A stretch of 64,000 nt of DNA, from NCBI GenBank assembly GCA_036172225.1, contig CM069935.1:24463297-24527296 (forward strand). Direction: 5' to 3'. Shown here one piece after another: positions 1 to 11,690 of this stretch (its first letter is position 1; each line of letters opens with the position of its first letter). The notes under the pieces are model-generated. The model was not told the origin of the DNA. It did no database searches and saw only the letters and a program-made list of their open reading frames with translations. The position numbers and the translations under genes were made by a program. The DNA is from Cryptocoryne crispatula var. balansae. Its lineage: Eukaryota > Streptophyta > Magnoliopsida > Alismatales > Araceae.

Positions 1-1560
1 TTAGCCCAATTCAAACCAACTTCCAATTTTGATTGGCTTAAACAACCACAAACAAAAAAATGAGATAGCACTCAAATCGTTAGGTCAATCCAAACCATTG
101 ACAACCAATCCAAACTAACTAGGTTGATTAGGCCAATGCAATATGATAACCAGATTGGATTGTTCCAATTGGCCAAAGAAACCTAAGAAATGAGTTAGAA
201 CCCAACACTTGGCCAGCGACACCAATCCAATTCGGTAACCAGATTGGATTGGCCAAATCGGCTATGAAAATCCAAAAATTCGGTTAGAAACCAAAACTTG
301 GCCGGTTAGGCCAATCCAAATCAAAACCGGTTATTGATAATGGCCTTTGAAACCAATTCAAACTAGTTTACAATTTTAATAACGGCCTTAGATTAAGGAG
401 ATCGATTGGAATTGGCCAAAATGGCCTTGGAAATCAATTCAAACTAGTTTCTAGTTTGGTTTGGCACAAATTGGTGTTATAAATCAATTAAAACTATAAA
501 CATTTTTGAATTGGCCATTATGGCCTTAGAACACCAAAATTAAGTTGTGAAGCCAAACTGGCACATGTTTGCTCAATACTAACTGTTTCTAGTTTGCATT
601 GACTTAAATGGCCACAAAACCCAAAAGTGAGAGATAAGAACCCAAAGCATGGTTGGCTAGGCCAATCCAAATCGGTTTCCTGCTTGGATTGACCCAAATG
701 CCCATAAAACTAAAAAAAGAATTATGACTCAAACACAGCTATTAGGGCAATGCAAACTAGTTTGAATTGGCCAAAATAGTCTTGGAAACCAATTCAAACT
801 GGTTTCCAATTTGGTTTGGTGCAAAGTGGCGGTTAGAAACCAATTAAAATTGGAAGCTGATTTTAATTGGCCATAATGGCTTTCGAAACCAATTCAAACC
901 AGTCTTTGGTTTTAATTGGTTTCTAACAACCCTAGATTAACGAAACTGGTTTGAATTGGCCAAAATGGCTTTAGAAACCAGTTTGGTTTGGCCCAAATTG
1001 GCAGTCACAAACTAATTAAAATTGGAAATCAATTTGAATTGGTCTCTAAATGACTTTAGAGACCAATTCAAACTGATTTCCAATTTTAATTGGTTTTTAA
1101 CAGCCTTAGATTAAGGAAACCTATTTGAATTGGCCAAAATGGCCTTATAAATAAATTCAAACTAATTTTCAATTTGGTTTGGGCTAAAGTGGTAGTTACA
1201 AAAAAATATAATTGCAAACCAATTTCAATTGGCCATAATGGCATTAGAAACCAATTCAAACCGGTCTTTGATTTTAATTAGTTTGTAATGACCATAGATT
1301 AAGGACATTGGTTTGAATTGTCCAAAATGGCCATGGAAACCAATTCAAACTATTTTTTAGTTTGGTTTGGCCCAGAGCGGTGTTTGAAACTAATTAAAAC
1401 CAAAAAGTTGTTTGAATTGGCCATTATGGTCGTTTAACTCCAAAAATAGGTCGTGAGGCCAAACTAGCACCGCTTAGGTCAATCCTAACCAATTTTTTGT
1501 TTGGATTATCTTAAATGGCAACAAAACCCCTAATATGAGATAAGAACCCAAAACCAATCG
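1..1560. repeat. Degenerate satellite-like tandem repeat, about 180 bp unit
   Basis: The stretch is built from diverged copies of segments such as 'aaccaattcaaactggttt' and 'ttggccaaaatggcctta'. A landmark 'ccttagattaagg' and its variants recur near 386, 930, 1104 and 1292. These spacings (174, 188 and 3 x 181) give a unit of roughly 180 bp. No protein-coding signal is visible on either strand. It may be an old satellite or the tandem part of an LTR element. Confidence 0.6.
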
Positions 1561-2936
1561 AATGCCAATTGGTGTTTGATTTTTTAGGGCTTTCAATGCC
1601 AATCTGATCAAATATTTATCTCATGTAGGCTCTCCTTTTCTATGTTTAGGATGTTTCAAATGACATTCTTCTTTAAGACTTACTTCTTCTGAAGAAGGTT
1701 TGGTTTTGTGTAGTTTATTTTTGTTTTATATAATTGTTCACTATTGAAAATATCTTTTCTTATATTTCTTAAAGTAAAATTAGTCTGGATGAGTAGCTTA
1801 GACAAGCTTTGGATAGATATCCCACACAGATTAAGTCCTAAGTATCTTCAAATAATAGAGGAAGTTTTAAATTATGTTTTTCATAAATGTAGAACCCAAT
1901 TTAGACATGGCCAGGATAAGAGTTTAATTCATGATATGTGATGGCACTTTCATTTTTAAAAAGAGATGTAGTTAAAGAACATTTAATATGTGATGGCATA
2001 TAGCCAAATTATTAAACATGGAAAAGTCACGGTGAAATAAAACTTAATTCAATTAACGAATATGATGTCCAATTAAATGAACCATAATATGAAAATGTTA
2101 ATGATGAAGTGCTAGAAATGCTCGAAGATATTCAAAATATTTAGGAAATATCAAGACATAATGAGGGTGAACCAAATATAGAAGCACATAAATATTTTCG
2201 TTTAGTAAAAGATGCCAAAACATAGGAAGCCGGTTTAGATTGGCCTAACTTGCCATGGAATCAACTTAAAAGGGGTAGAACCCTCTTGTGGCTGGTTAGG
2301 TCATTCCAAAGATAGAAGCTGGTTTGGATTTGCCATGAAATCAACTAAAAAGGGTAGAGCCCTCTTATGGCTATAAATAAAACATGATTTCAATAGCCTA
2401 ATGACCTTACTTCTTTCTAGTTTAAGCATAATATGCAGCATTTGGGGCACTTACTATCTTGAAATGGATTGGCCTATTGATAACAACTCATACAATGTCA
2501 TGTAATGTAGAGGCATTACTTGATGTTGTAAGCATTGTTACCAATGTTGGCATTCTTTCAAGATACTTGTAAGGGTCCTAAATTTTATACACTATGTATA
2601 GGCCGGTAAGAATCATGTCATTAGGCCATCGTAAATGAAGTTTCATTTAGAACCCATTTGATGGCCGTTTAGGCCAATCCAAGCTAGAAATTAGTTTGGA
2701 TTGGCCTAATCGGCCATGGAAGTCCCAATTGGCATAAAACCCATTCAATGGCGGCCATTTAGGCCAATCCAAGCTAGAAATTGGGTTGGATTGGCCCAAC
2801 CAACCATTTAAATCAAAAATAAAACTCAACCAATCCATAGTAACCACTTTGATTATGTTGTAGATGAATACATTTAGTAATAGCCACCGTACATCTTATA
2901 GCGAAACAATTGGTGGATTCACCGATAGGTTAAGTG
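1561..2936. other. AT-rich non-coding stretch with short direct duplications
   Basis: No gene is recognised. Two short paired duplications are visible. About 2226-2350 repeats a block ending 'gggtagaaccctctt'. About 2655-2820 repeats a block containing 'ggccaatccaagctagaaat' with about 98 bp spacing. Both resemble the vocabulary of the array at the window start. The 65-codon ORF at 1744-1941 has no recognisable features and is not called. Confidence 0.5.
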
Positions 2937-4940
2937 TGTCGACTCTGAAGAAGAGTCTCGGATCAACACCTCAGAAGGTTGAGGGAAAAGGAAAAAGGGG
3001 AAAACTCTCACCTGCGTCCTACACTCATATTGATCCCTGAACTTTCATCCCTCTGCATCTCTTAAGCACTGAGAGACGGTTCAGGTTGTGTTGGAAAAGA
3101 ATTAAGAAAATAAAATTAAAGGAATCAGCAACAGAAAGAGGATGATGAAGTAGACATAGAGATGAAGAAGAGTGGTTGCCAGGAACCACAGGCTCCGATT
3201 TAAATGAAATAGAATGCTGATTAAACAAAAGATGACCGTGTGTACCTTAGTGCAGGAAATGGGTGTGCAGGTTCAACCTTCTCCTTCTTCGGCCAGCCGA
3301 TGAAGAAGAGTCCTTAACCACCACTGCTTGATGTACCTGTGCAACTAGAAAATAAGAAGACAAGAAAACAAGTGAAAGAGGGATTAAAACTGAGTGTAGT
3401 ATAGTAATTGTAAAGACAATAACATAAAACGGCAATCTGTGCCCTCAATCTGGGGGTGCGCAGCGCGGTGGGCGCGCCCTCACTGTGAGGGTGTGTCTAG
3501 CGCCCATTTCCATTTTTTGACCACAAATTTCCAGAAACTTTCCTAGATCCGAATTTCTAAAATGGACACGACCCCGACCCGAGGGCATGGTGAAAATGGT
3601 TTATTTTTGAAGAGGAAACTTTTGAAAATGGATTTGGAAAGTCAGAAAATGGGGCAATAAATTGCATTTCCAGAACTGGATTCACCCTTGGGTCGAGGAA
3701 GCGCAGGCAACGCCGCCAGGTTGGGGGTGCACAGACCGCACCCTCAGGGTGAGGACGTGTAGAGCACGCCCTGGTTCGGGGTGTGTTTAGTTTTCTCTCT
3801 TGCGTGCACCCGCTTTGCAAGCCGTATCTTGCAAACGAGATGTCCGTTTTGACTTCTGTTTGCTACGTATGAAAGAGGACTTGCAAACACAGCTCCCCAA
3901 ATTAGTAAACTAATTGGTACACATCCAAAGACTTCTGTATGGTACTGTAACTTTTGGTTTATACTTTTAGAGGTGCCGAAGGCCCGGGTGGTGGTCTGAA
4001 ACTCGAAAAGTTGATGATAACTCGAAAAACTTCAAAATGACCCAGAAAGTCGGTGGAAACCATACAACTTGGGTTGATGACTTGAACAATGGGAGGAACC
4101 CAAAAACTCGGAAGGTACTCGGAAGAGTAGAGGATTGCCTTAAGAACTTAGAATAATCGAAAAAGTTGACGACAACCCGTACAACTCGGGTTGACGACTG
4201 AAAATGATGGGAGGAACCTATAAAACTCAGAGTGATGCTCGAAAGAGCTAGGTATGACCTGAAGAACTTGGAATAACTGAAATGTTGATGGCAACCCATA
4301 CAACTCGGGTTGATGACTGGAAATGATAGGAGGAAGTCGGAAAAGTCGGAGAGATGCTTAGAAGAGCTGGGGATGACCCAAATAAATTTAAATGACTAGA
4401 AAAGCCAGCGGCAACCTGTACAACTCAGGTTGACGACTGGAAATGATGGGAGGAACCCATAAAACTCAAAGAGATGCTCGGAAGAGCCGGGATGACCCGA
4501 AGAACTTGGAATGATCGGAAAAGCCAGCGGCAACCCGTACAACTCGAGTTGATGACCATAAACAATAGGAGGAACCCAAAAAATTCAAAGAGATGCTCGA
4601 AAGAGCTGGGGATGACCTAGAGTACTTAGAATGACTGAAAAAGCTGGTGGCAACCTCTACAACTCTAGTCGACGACCAAAAATGTGGAAGACCTGATAGT
4701 AGCTGAGAAACTCAAATGGTAAGTAGAAAATGTACAATGACTCGATGAAAGGACATGACACAATGGTCCTCGTTTGGTAAAGATGGATTCAACCAGAGAT
4801 CAGTAACTCATCCTCAGATTTCTAGTAAGCTCCTCGATCATCCAAAAGTGTGTCTCAACTTGATTTTAATGGTCCAATAAGGGATGTTGCCAATGGGATA
4901 GGAGTTTTAAGCCCCAAATAAGGCCAAATTGGTGTGTCCA
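2937..4940. mobile_element. LTR of a Ty3/gypsy-type element (family A/B), copy A
   Basis: The segment begins TGTCGACTC and ends GTGTGTCCA, giving TG..CA termini. Across its length it is collinear with the copy at 27,380-33,940. Shared blocks include the opening (2937 onward), the 'actttcatc' block near 3040, the 'gcgcgccctc' GC-rich patch, 'tgtatcttgcaaacg', and the terminal block 'ggccaaattggtgtgtcc'. The flanking pentamers AAGTG and TAGTT do not match, so this may be an old solo LTR or a truncated end. It contains a 119-120 bp minisatellite. No coding capacity is seen. Confidence 0.65.
3985..4700. repeat. Minisatellite, 119-120 bp unit, about 6 copies, inside LTR copy A
   Basis: The landmark 'caactcgggttgatgac' and variants start at 4065, 4182, 4301, 4421, 4540 and 4660, so the spacings are 117, 119, 120, 119 and 120 bp. 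Each unit also carries 'gaagaacttggaatgac' and 'atgggaggaaccc'. Related phrasing at single-copy level appears in LTR copy B near 29,300-29,390 and 33,490-33,600. That suggests the array expanded locally in copy A. Confidence 0.85.
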
Positions 4941-5756
4941 TAGTTTACCTCGCCGTGATATTGGCTTTGCAAGGGAATGGTATGTAGCACAGCGAAGTGG
5001 AATGTAAAGAAATGTAGCGAAGCGAAATGGATTGTAATGGAATGTAGTGGAGTAAAATAGTGATGGGTTATATAGGTGGCATCAAGGTGTAGATATAGAC
5101 ACGCTAAATGACTAAATTCAGCAAAGAGAATCTCGTCAAGTTCCTTGGATCACTGCCATGTTTTATCAAGCCTTCTTACATCCGATTGATAAAAGGTGTG
5201 CCATGGGCATGAGAGAACTAAAATGAAAGAGTAGCCAACCCCAACGTGGTGGGGAGTCGTCGAATCATGGGTTCGTAGGTTCATCATCAGCCAACAACCC
5301 GATCTTTGCGGTGTTCCTATATTATGATGGGCTAAAGTTTAAAACAGATTCTTTGATTTATTTGAGTTTCTCAAAAGACATGATTTGATTCGGAATGGAA
5401 TGGCCTCAGATTCGAAAAGGAAAATGTTAAAGCTTTAACCAACAAACTATGAGGATAAATGACAGTATAAGGGTTATGAGGAAAATGGGAGTCCATGGAA
5501 GGATAGAAAATGGGGTGACTACCATGGTGGGATAAATAGCCAAAAAGTGTTGCCCGAGACCATGGTGGAATAGAGATGAAAGATGTCATGTGACAAAAGG
5601 TGATTGTGATAGATGATGGATGTGGTGGAACTAAAGAGATGGTGGGATATTGAAAAGAATAGAATTGGGATAGATGATGGGAAGAAGAGACCCAATGGGA
5701 TTAAGAGTAAGTGATGATCACAGAGGGATGTAGATTGAAGTTGTTTCATCACACAG
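4941..5756. other. Non-coding stretch with simple 'ggaatgtag' repeats
   Basis: Around 4975-5055 the motif 'gcgaagcgaaatgga/aatgtag' is repeated irregularly. The rest (5056-5756) is rich in 'gatggtgggat' variants. The minus-strand ORFs of 72-77 codons overlap each other and show no domain, so they are not called. Confidence 0.45.
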
Positions 5757-5812
5757 TGATGATCACTTGTTCAAACAAGTGTTCATCACTTGTTTCATCA
5801 CAAGTGATGATC
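5757..5812. repeat. Clustered inverted repeats (hairpin-forming)
   Basis: The arm 'tgatgatcacttgtt' (5757-5771) pairs with 'aacaagtgttcatca' (5774-5788) with 14 of 15 positions matching and a 2-base loop. A second pair follows, 'catcacttg' (5784-5792) with 'caagtgatg' (5801-5809). The motif 'acagtgatgatc' flanks the cluster on both sides. Function is unknown; it could be the remnant of a MITE or a replication-slippage product. Confidence 0.6.
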
Positions 5813-6220
5813 ACACAGTGATGATCGCATATGATAAGTAAGAATGCAATGGAACTAATGCAAAACTATATGATGCATGTCGGGCTTAAAAATGTCAAAA
5901 CTTACTTAACAAACTAGTTGAAGATAAAAATTGAACATCAGAGGTCAAGATACCCAATTGGGAACCATCGTCCCTCCATATTTAATTTTGGCTTATCTGT
6001 GAGCATGAATAATGACCCGACCATCATGGATTTTGATGAAGGGGATCTCGGGTCTGGTTTTCTTCGCATTCACGATCTTCAACATCAATGCATAAATAAA
6101 TATTAATGCACCTAATATATGCTAAAAAAGGATATGACAACGGTGAGTTTGCGATGTGATGATATGCATTCTCACAAAAGGTTCATGTGTCCTAATAAGG
6201 ACACAGAGTTGTGTTGAAGA

Positions 6221-6440
6221 ATGTTCCTCGGCAGAGTTGAGGTTGAGGCAATCATGACACCTCCTCTTGAGAATCCTCAGGGGAGAGAAGTGACGAGCAT
6301 CGTCTTGTTGAAATCTTGCAAAAAGTTTCATGACAAAGTTGAGGCTGAGGTTATGGTGACACCTCCTAAGGATCCTCCTAAGGTTCCTCAGGGGAGGGAA
6401 GTGGTGAGCATCACCTTGTTGTGCAAAGTTCTCCTTGTGC
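6221..6440. repeat. Imperfect tandem duplication, about 110 bp unit
   Basis: A block from 'gttgaggttgaggcaatcatgacac' wording, through 'cctcaggggagagaagtg', to 'gagcatcgtcttgttg' is repeated once immediately downstream. The second copy reads 'gttgaggctgaggttatgg', 'cctcaggggagggaagtg' and 'gagcatcaccttgttg'. Open frames exist on both strands (102 codons plus, 191 codons minus). Neither shows a recognisable domain and I cannot say whether either is translated. Confidence 0.55.
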
Positions 6441-6699
6441 CTGAAACACAAAAAGGAGACTTGAATTGCAATATGGCTTATCCCCCTTGTATGTTGCAAT
6501 CTGCCTTGACCTTTATCAAGGGGCGATAACCTTCTTAAGAGTGTAAAAAAATAAAGCAGGAGATTGCGATGAAGAAATTGAAACATGAGAGACTGAAAGC
6601 AGATGTACAGACAAAAAATTAAACCAAGCATGGTGATGAAGATTTTTGAATTTTGGAAATTTTTGTTGGAGTTTGAAAAGAAGCTTTTGATATTCAATT

Positions 6700-6890
6700 T
6701 GGGGGGGGTTAAAAATATTCAATTTTCTTGAATTTTCAAAAATATTCATTTTTTAGACTTTTTAAAAATGTTCAAATTTTTTAAAATTTTAAAATATTCA
6801 TTTTTTTAAAAAAAGTTGATTTTTTTTGAAAATTTGAAAATATTCAACTTTTTATATTTTTGAAAATATTTAATTTTTTGGGAGAAAAAA
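6700..6890. repeat. T/A-rich low-complexity tract
   Basis: Repeated variants of 'ttttgaaaatattca' and T/A homopolymers. No coding potential. Confidence 0.7.
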
Positions 6891-8180
6891 TTAGTATTGA
6901 CAAAAGTCCTCATCACTTAGTTGCTATTCTATGTTTGGTGGTAGATACCACATGCAAAAAAGGGGTTCCTTACCCAGAATCTTTCCGACCTTCAACCTTT
7001 GATCAGCCAAAGTTTGGCTTAGATTTGGTTGGTCCATCCATACCCTAGAGGTTAAGAATGAAGAATTGATAAGGAAGTCCTTGGTAGGCTCTAGAGATGT
7101 CGAGGGGGTTTTCTCTACTCACACCTAATTACCTGTTGGTGTTCAGCCTCTTTGGGTCTTTTCTTCTTTATTGACAAGCCTATTTTTGTGGCACACATTC
7201 AGATAGGTCTTTGATGTGTGGGGTCATTACCCATCTTTTGGCGTATTTTTCTATTTTCTACATTTTGGGTACTCATTCAAATAGTCTCATATTTATTTAA
7301 AACCTGAGAGTTCATTGCCCATCTTTTGTCACCCTTTTTTTATTTTGAGAAGTTGGACCTTATGAGACTCATACTAGGGCGGTGGATGCTTTCGATACTC
7401 TCCCTCTAGTCCCATTTGCCTATCTTGGACAAAATAGAAGAGAATAGGGTGAGAGTTTTTCTTCCACCTCTGAGTCTTGCCTAGCTTCTCTCGGGTGTCA
7501 GGTCATCCAGATTCTGGGATTAGGACGTGTTGTGTGTGTAGGATGGTAGTTTTCTCCATTTTTTGAGGTAGATTACATTCCATGGGTGAATCAATTGTTA
7601 ACATGCCTTGCAACGTAAAGAATTCATCATCATTTTTTTGATAAAATGAAAAGTAGTTACAAGTATCCTTAATCATGAAATATTCTCTCAGCTACATCTT
7701 TATATGATTTGATACTCAAAACATTGCCTTGTGAATGACATAATGATGAATGCAATTTCATGTAATACCTGAGAGAAGGAGTTCATTGTTGGTGATGACG
7801 TTGCTTGTGCTTGGCTTGCCTTACCTTACCTAGTTGCTTCCACTTTTGATATGCTCCATATTGAATTGGATCAAAGATTTAGAGTCATATGATGAAGTGA
7901 AAGATGTGGAGAATCGGATTTGGCATGGCGAAGTCAGGATTGATGATGCAAAAAGACAAAGATTGTGGTATCACCTAAGAAATTTCTCTATCTTTGATTT
8001 TTATTGAAAGTAAAATTTGGAAAAAGAAAAATAAAAGAAACATGCTTGAAAATAAAAGTGAGTTAAAGTGGGCTCTTGAGACTGGGAGTTGAGAGTGGGC
8101 TTGAAGGCCAGTACATGGTTGGAATCAAGGGGCACATGGGCTCAAAAGTTGAATGCGGTCTAGAGGACCCAGTTGATGTC
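6891..8180. other. Non-coding stretch, nothing recognised
   Basis: Ordinary AT-rich plant intergenic sequence. I see no ORF with a domain, no TIR pair and no LTR boundary here. Confidence 0.4.
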
Positions 8181-8288
8181 GATGGGCATGAGGGCTCAAC
8201 TGAAGGTGATGGGCTTGAGGGCTCGATTGAAGGTGATAGGCTCGAGGGCTCGATTAATGATGATGGACTCGAGGGCTCGATTGAAGTT
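8181..8288. repeat. 27 bp minisatellite, 4 units
   Basis: Units start at 8181, 8208, 8235 and 8262. The core is 'gatgggctcgagggctcga' followed by 'ttgaaggt'. A fifth, diverged half-unit precedes it. Because 27 is divisible by 3, all frames stay open, which explains the overlapping ORFs with 9-residue repeats on both strands. No evidence supports translation. Confidence 0.85.
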
Positions 8289-8849
8289 TGAGCCCGAGGG
8301 ACCCAACGAAAGGAATGGTCATGTGACCCCAACTCAAGTGATCGAGAGCATGATTGTAATCTAGGAGATCTGTGATGGGCTCACGAGTGCCATTGGTATG
8401 AGTGTGAGAACTTGAAGTTGAAGAAGAAGGGACATGGGGGCCCAATTTCAAAGAAGTCTGGGCACACGAGCCCGATTATGAAGGAATGGGGGCACGCAGG
8501 CCCGAAGTTGAGGGAGTGTGGGTATGCGATGGTGATTTTATTTGAATGAAATATGATTACGAGTCATTATAAACCCATTTGAATTGTGTATGATGATTGG
8601 AATGAATGTAAATGATTAATGGAATCAATTGTGGTATTTATTCATTTCAATTTGATTGTATGAATGTGAATGAAGAAAATTAATAGAATGGATGAATGGA
8701 ATGTGTAGGAGTTTTATATGAATGAAATGTGCTGGTGGGCCATTGTGAACCCATTTTAGTATGTAGATGTAGATGACATGTTTGTGTAAAAATCTAGGTC
8801 ATTATGAACCCATTTCAAAATTTTAAATTATTATTAAATTTTTTTCAAT
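8289..8849. other. Non-coding stretch
   Basis: Contains degenerate 'gggcacgcgggcccg' wording near 8455-8525. It also holds a pair of similar blocks 'cattatgaacccattt' (near 8560, 8735 and 8797). No gene is recognised. Confidence 0.35.
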
Positions 8850-9240
8850 ATTATTGGTGACGGCTACTAGTTGTCGCCAATAATATGTGGAGATAGCTAC
8901 AACCATCACCAATAATTCTAGCAATGGATAAAAGCTATCACCAAACCAGATAAAAACCCTCGGGATTCTGATCTAGTTCGACAATGGCTACTAGCCACCA
9001 CTAATTATTAGGGGTGACAACTCCCGCCATTGCCAACAAATACTGGTGACGACTTTTAGCCATTGCCAAACTAGATGCAAAAACCCCACAGGGGTTCTAT
9101 TCTGGTTTGAGAATAGCTCTTAGTCGTCATTATTAATTATTATTGATGACTTTTAAAGTCGTCACTTATAGTTTAACAGCGACAGCTTCATTGTTGTCGC
9201 TTATACATTTAGTTGCGACGGCAGTAGAAACCTAATAGAA
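8850..9240. mobile_element. CACTA-like subterminal repeat block
   Basis: Short motifs of the type 'ggtgacggctactag', 'gtcgccaataat' and 'agctatcaccaa' recur in both orientations. This is the pattern of subterminal repeats of CACTA (En/Spm) elements. The same vocabulary returns at 10,691-10,890 and 11,385-11,690. No transposase frame is seen. Confidence 0.5.
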
Positions 9241-9246
9241 TGTGTG

Positions 9247-10690
9247 CACTACAAGCCAATCATATGTGATATGGTTTTACATTTCTTGTAATATCTTATT
9301 TAATATTAATGGCATTATCTTAATTACTTGCACTATCTAGATGCGTCTATCGTAATGAAGTCCTAGGTTGTATGTAATGATGATTGAATCATGATGAGAT
9401 CATGATAAAGAGATCAATCATCTAGAAGCATATGATCTAAATATTCCTAGTCATAGAATTCTTGAGACATGATATCAAGGATTTGGTAAGACTAGTGTGT
9501 ATGATATTTTCTCATATGATGAGGATGACCGATGTCATTGGTCATCAGTGTGGGGACATTTAGATACATGTATAGGTGCTCATTAGAGGAATAAGTTCAC
9601 TGAACTGACCAGTATAGAATCCCTGAATGGTATCTTACTAAATTGTCGATCAGGGTGTTCTATCATCATGATTGCACTGTTGGATCTTTCACCTAAGTCT
9701 TCAAAGATGTCTTGCCGGACGTACCATGTACTTTGACTATTGACTTATAGATCATTTAGTATTGTGGTCATGTACAGTTAATGGATTGGGTATATGGGAA
9801 ACTTGGTGGTGGCAATTGAGTGAACAATAGGGTCCACTCTTGGTAGGAGAGAGAGAATGTCCTATGGATAGTACTCTAAATCCTTGGCCAAGGTAGATAG
9901 GATAATTGAAAAAAGGATTTTCCAATTGATACAATTATGAGTACAAGATTCCATAGTGTCGGTATATTTAGGCGTTGACACTTGATACCGTACTCTTATC
10001 CAACTGGGACATTGAATGGACGAAGATTTATAAGCATGTGGTAACCAATGATGGAAAGGCTTTTGAAGAAGAGTTTATCCCCGAAGCCATTTGGGATCAT
10101 AGGATGTGACTTGTACCTTTTATGATTGGTAGGCCATTAAATCTATTATAAGATAATAGATTTATTTTAAACAAATTTATTCTTTTAATTAGGTCTCAAC
10201 CAAATGAGCTCTTGGCTCTAGTAGGTCACACACATAAAGACTAATCCATAAGTTTGTGAGCTTGGGTTAGTTTATAGAACAAGAAGGGGTTTTGTGAAAA
10301 ACTCCAAGTTCTATAAATAATAGCGATGATAGCACAAACCACATCAAGCCAAGGGAGCTCTTTGCGCTCTAGCCACCCTCCTTCGTTGTCTCCCACCCCA
10401 GTAGCTGTCATTTGATGGTGGAGTTCCGTTCGGGATGAGTGGTCGATGTCAGCGCAAAGAAGAACCCGACTTTGAAGGTGGTGGATACAACTAGAGGCCG
10501 CACGCTTGAGCTACTTGGAGAGCGTGAGAATGCTTGATTTTCTCCGATCTATAGGGATTGTTTGAATCCAACAAAGGTACATGTTTGAAATCATTTTGAA
10601 TACCGATTTTGGCAACGTCGTTCGGTTCCGATCGAGACCAAGACATTGATGTATAAGGAATCAAAATTTTTCTGCTACGTCAATCTGATT
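9247..10690 (+). mobile_element. Possible solo LTR or fragment inserted in CACTA-like sequence
   Basis: This segment interrupts the CACTA-like subterminal vocabulary that flanks it on both sides. It carries a good plus-strand TATA box, TATAAATA at 10,312-10,319, about 370 bp before its right edge. That is a typical LTR promoter arrangement. I could not fix TG..CA ends with a matching target duplication, so the limits are approximate. The sequence CACTACAAG at 9247-9255 is the exact inverse of CTTGTAGTG at 10,882-10,890. An alternative reading is therefore a 1.64 kb CACTA-type unit. Confidence 0.4.
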
Positions 10691-10890
10691 GGATTGATTG
10701 CTAACAAAGCCATCGCTTATAGATTTAGTAGTGATGGCTACCAGTTAAGCCATTGCCAATAATATTTTTGATGAGCTTTTTTATGATGTCGGGTGAAGGA
10801 TTTAAAGCTATCACCAATAGCCTTTGCGATGGCTTTTAGCATAGTGGCGACAACTTCCAGCAATCATCATTAACCTTTTCTCTTGTAGTG
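10691..10890. mobile_element. Right end of a CACTA-like element
   Basis: Subterminal repeats ('gtgatggctaccag', 'agctatcaccaatag', 'gcgatggcttttagc') run up to the terminus 'cttttctcttgtagtg' at 10,875-10,890. That is the inverse of the family terminus CACTACAAGAGAAAAG. The adjacent trinucleotide TCC has no visible partner, so the matching left end is not certain. Confidence 0.6.
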
Positions 10891-11194
10891 TCCACTCTCT
10901 GTCTCATCGGTGACTCCAATGTCGATAGATCAGTTAGTCTAGGTAATTGAGCAAACTTAAGTTATTGAATTAGCCGTTTGAACCTGTCATCAAGTGACTT
11001 TTGCTAATGAAATAGTTTCTGCTACAAAGTGGCAAGCCGAGATTCATAATGCGAAATCATCTAAGTTTGCTTTTCTAGCCTCTCCACCTTCTCCATCAAT
11101 TCATGAACTGTGGAGCTTGTAGTAGCACCTCCACTAGTTCTACTATATTAGGTGGTGCAAGTATGTCCTCGCCCCACAAATCAAACCTCACCAG

Positions 11195-11316
11195 ACTATC
11201 TATTATTATAGGCTATCACCTATTTTACTAGAAAATTCAAATAGAGATATTTCCAACATTTCAAAACAACTCTTTCAAAACAAAAAATTTAAAAATATTA
11301 AATTGAGGTTCCTACA
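11195..11316 (+). mobile_element. LTR 3'-end fragment of the nested-LTR (C) family
   Basis: The block 'ctatcacctattttactagaaaattca' wording, followed by an A/T-rich run and the terminus 'gaggttcctaca', is homologous to 33,320-33,443. That is the right end of the solo LTR at 29,399-33,443. It lies between two CACTA-like ends. Only the terminal ~120 bp are seen. Confidence 0.6.
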
Positions 11317-11370
11317 TGGTCCAAGCATTGCAAATGTTTAATATCTTATTAAAAATCCCCTTGAAAAAGA

Positions 11371-11690
11371 CACTGCAAGAGAAAAAATGTCAATCACGAT
11401 GGCTTATTGATGATGGCTTCGAAAAGCTGTTCTTCATAAGCTTGGTAGCAACAACTAATAGTAAGTTGTCGCAACTGGGGAAGCACTGAAAATTGCTTCT
11501 TTAAGTCATTCTAGATAATATATTTGGAATGGCTAATGAAAACACAAAAGTAAAAAAAGGAAAAAAGAAACCAAATCTTTGGTATTAGGGCACATTAAGA
11601 ATTGAATTTACAACGCCTATTGATGATTGTTGCCAATATCTTACTAGCAACAATTGAAGCTATCACCAATGATTTTTTACCCCGAGGCCT
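11371..11690. mobile_element. Left end of a second CACTA-like element
   Basis: It starts CACTGCAAGAGAAAAA at 11,371, a one-base variant of the CACTACAAGA terminus. Subterminal motifs follow ('gatggcttattgatgatggc', 'gttgtcgcaactgg', 'agctatcaccaatg'). The right end was not located, so the content to the right may belong to the element. Confidence 0.55.

Noticed and set aside
6122..6697. 191-codon minus-strand ORF
   Set aside because: It overlaps a tandem duplication that is also open on the plus strand. The His/Leu/Arg-rich composition has no recognisable domain.
8063..8332. Minus-strand ORF with 9-residue Ser/Pro repeats
   Set aside because: Produced by a 27 bp minisatellite, which keeps all frames open. 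There is no start context or flanking exon support.
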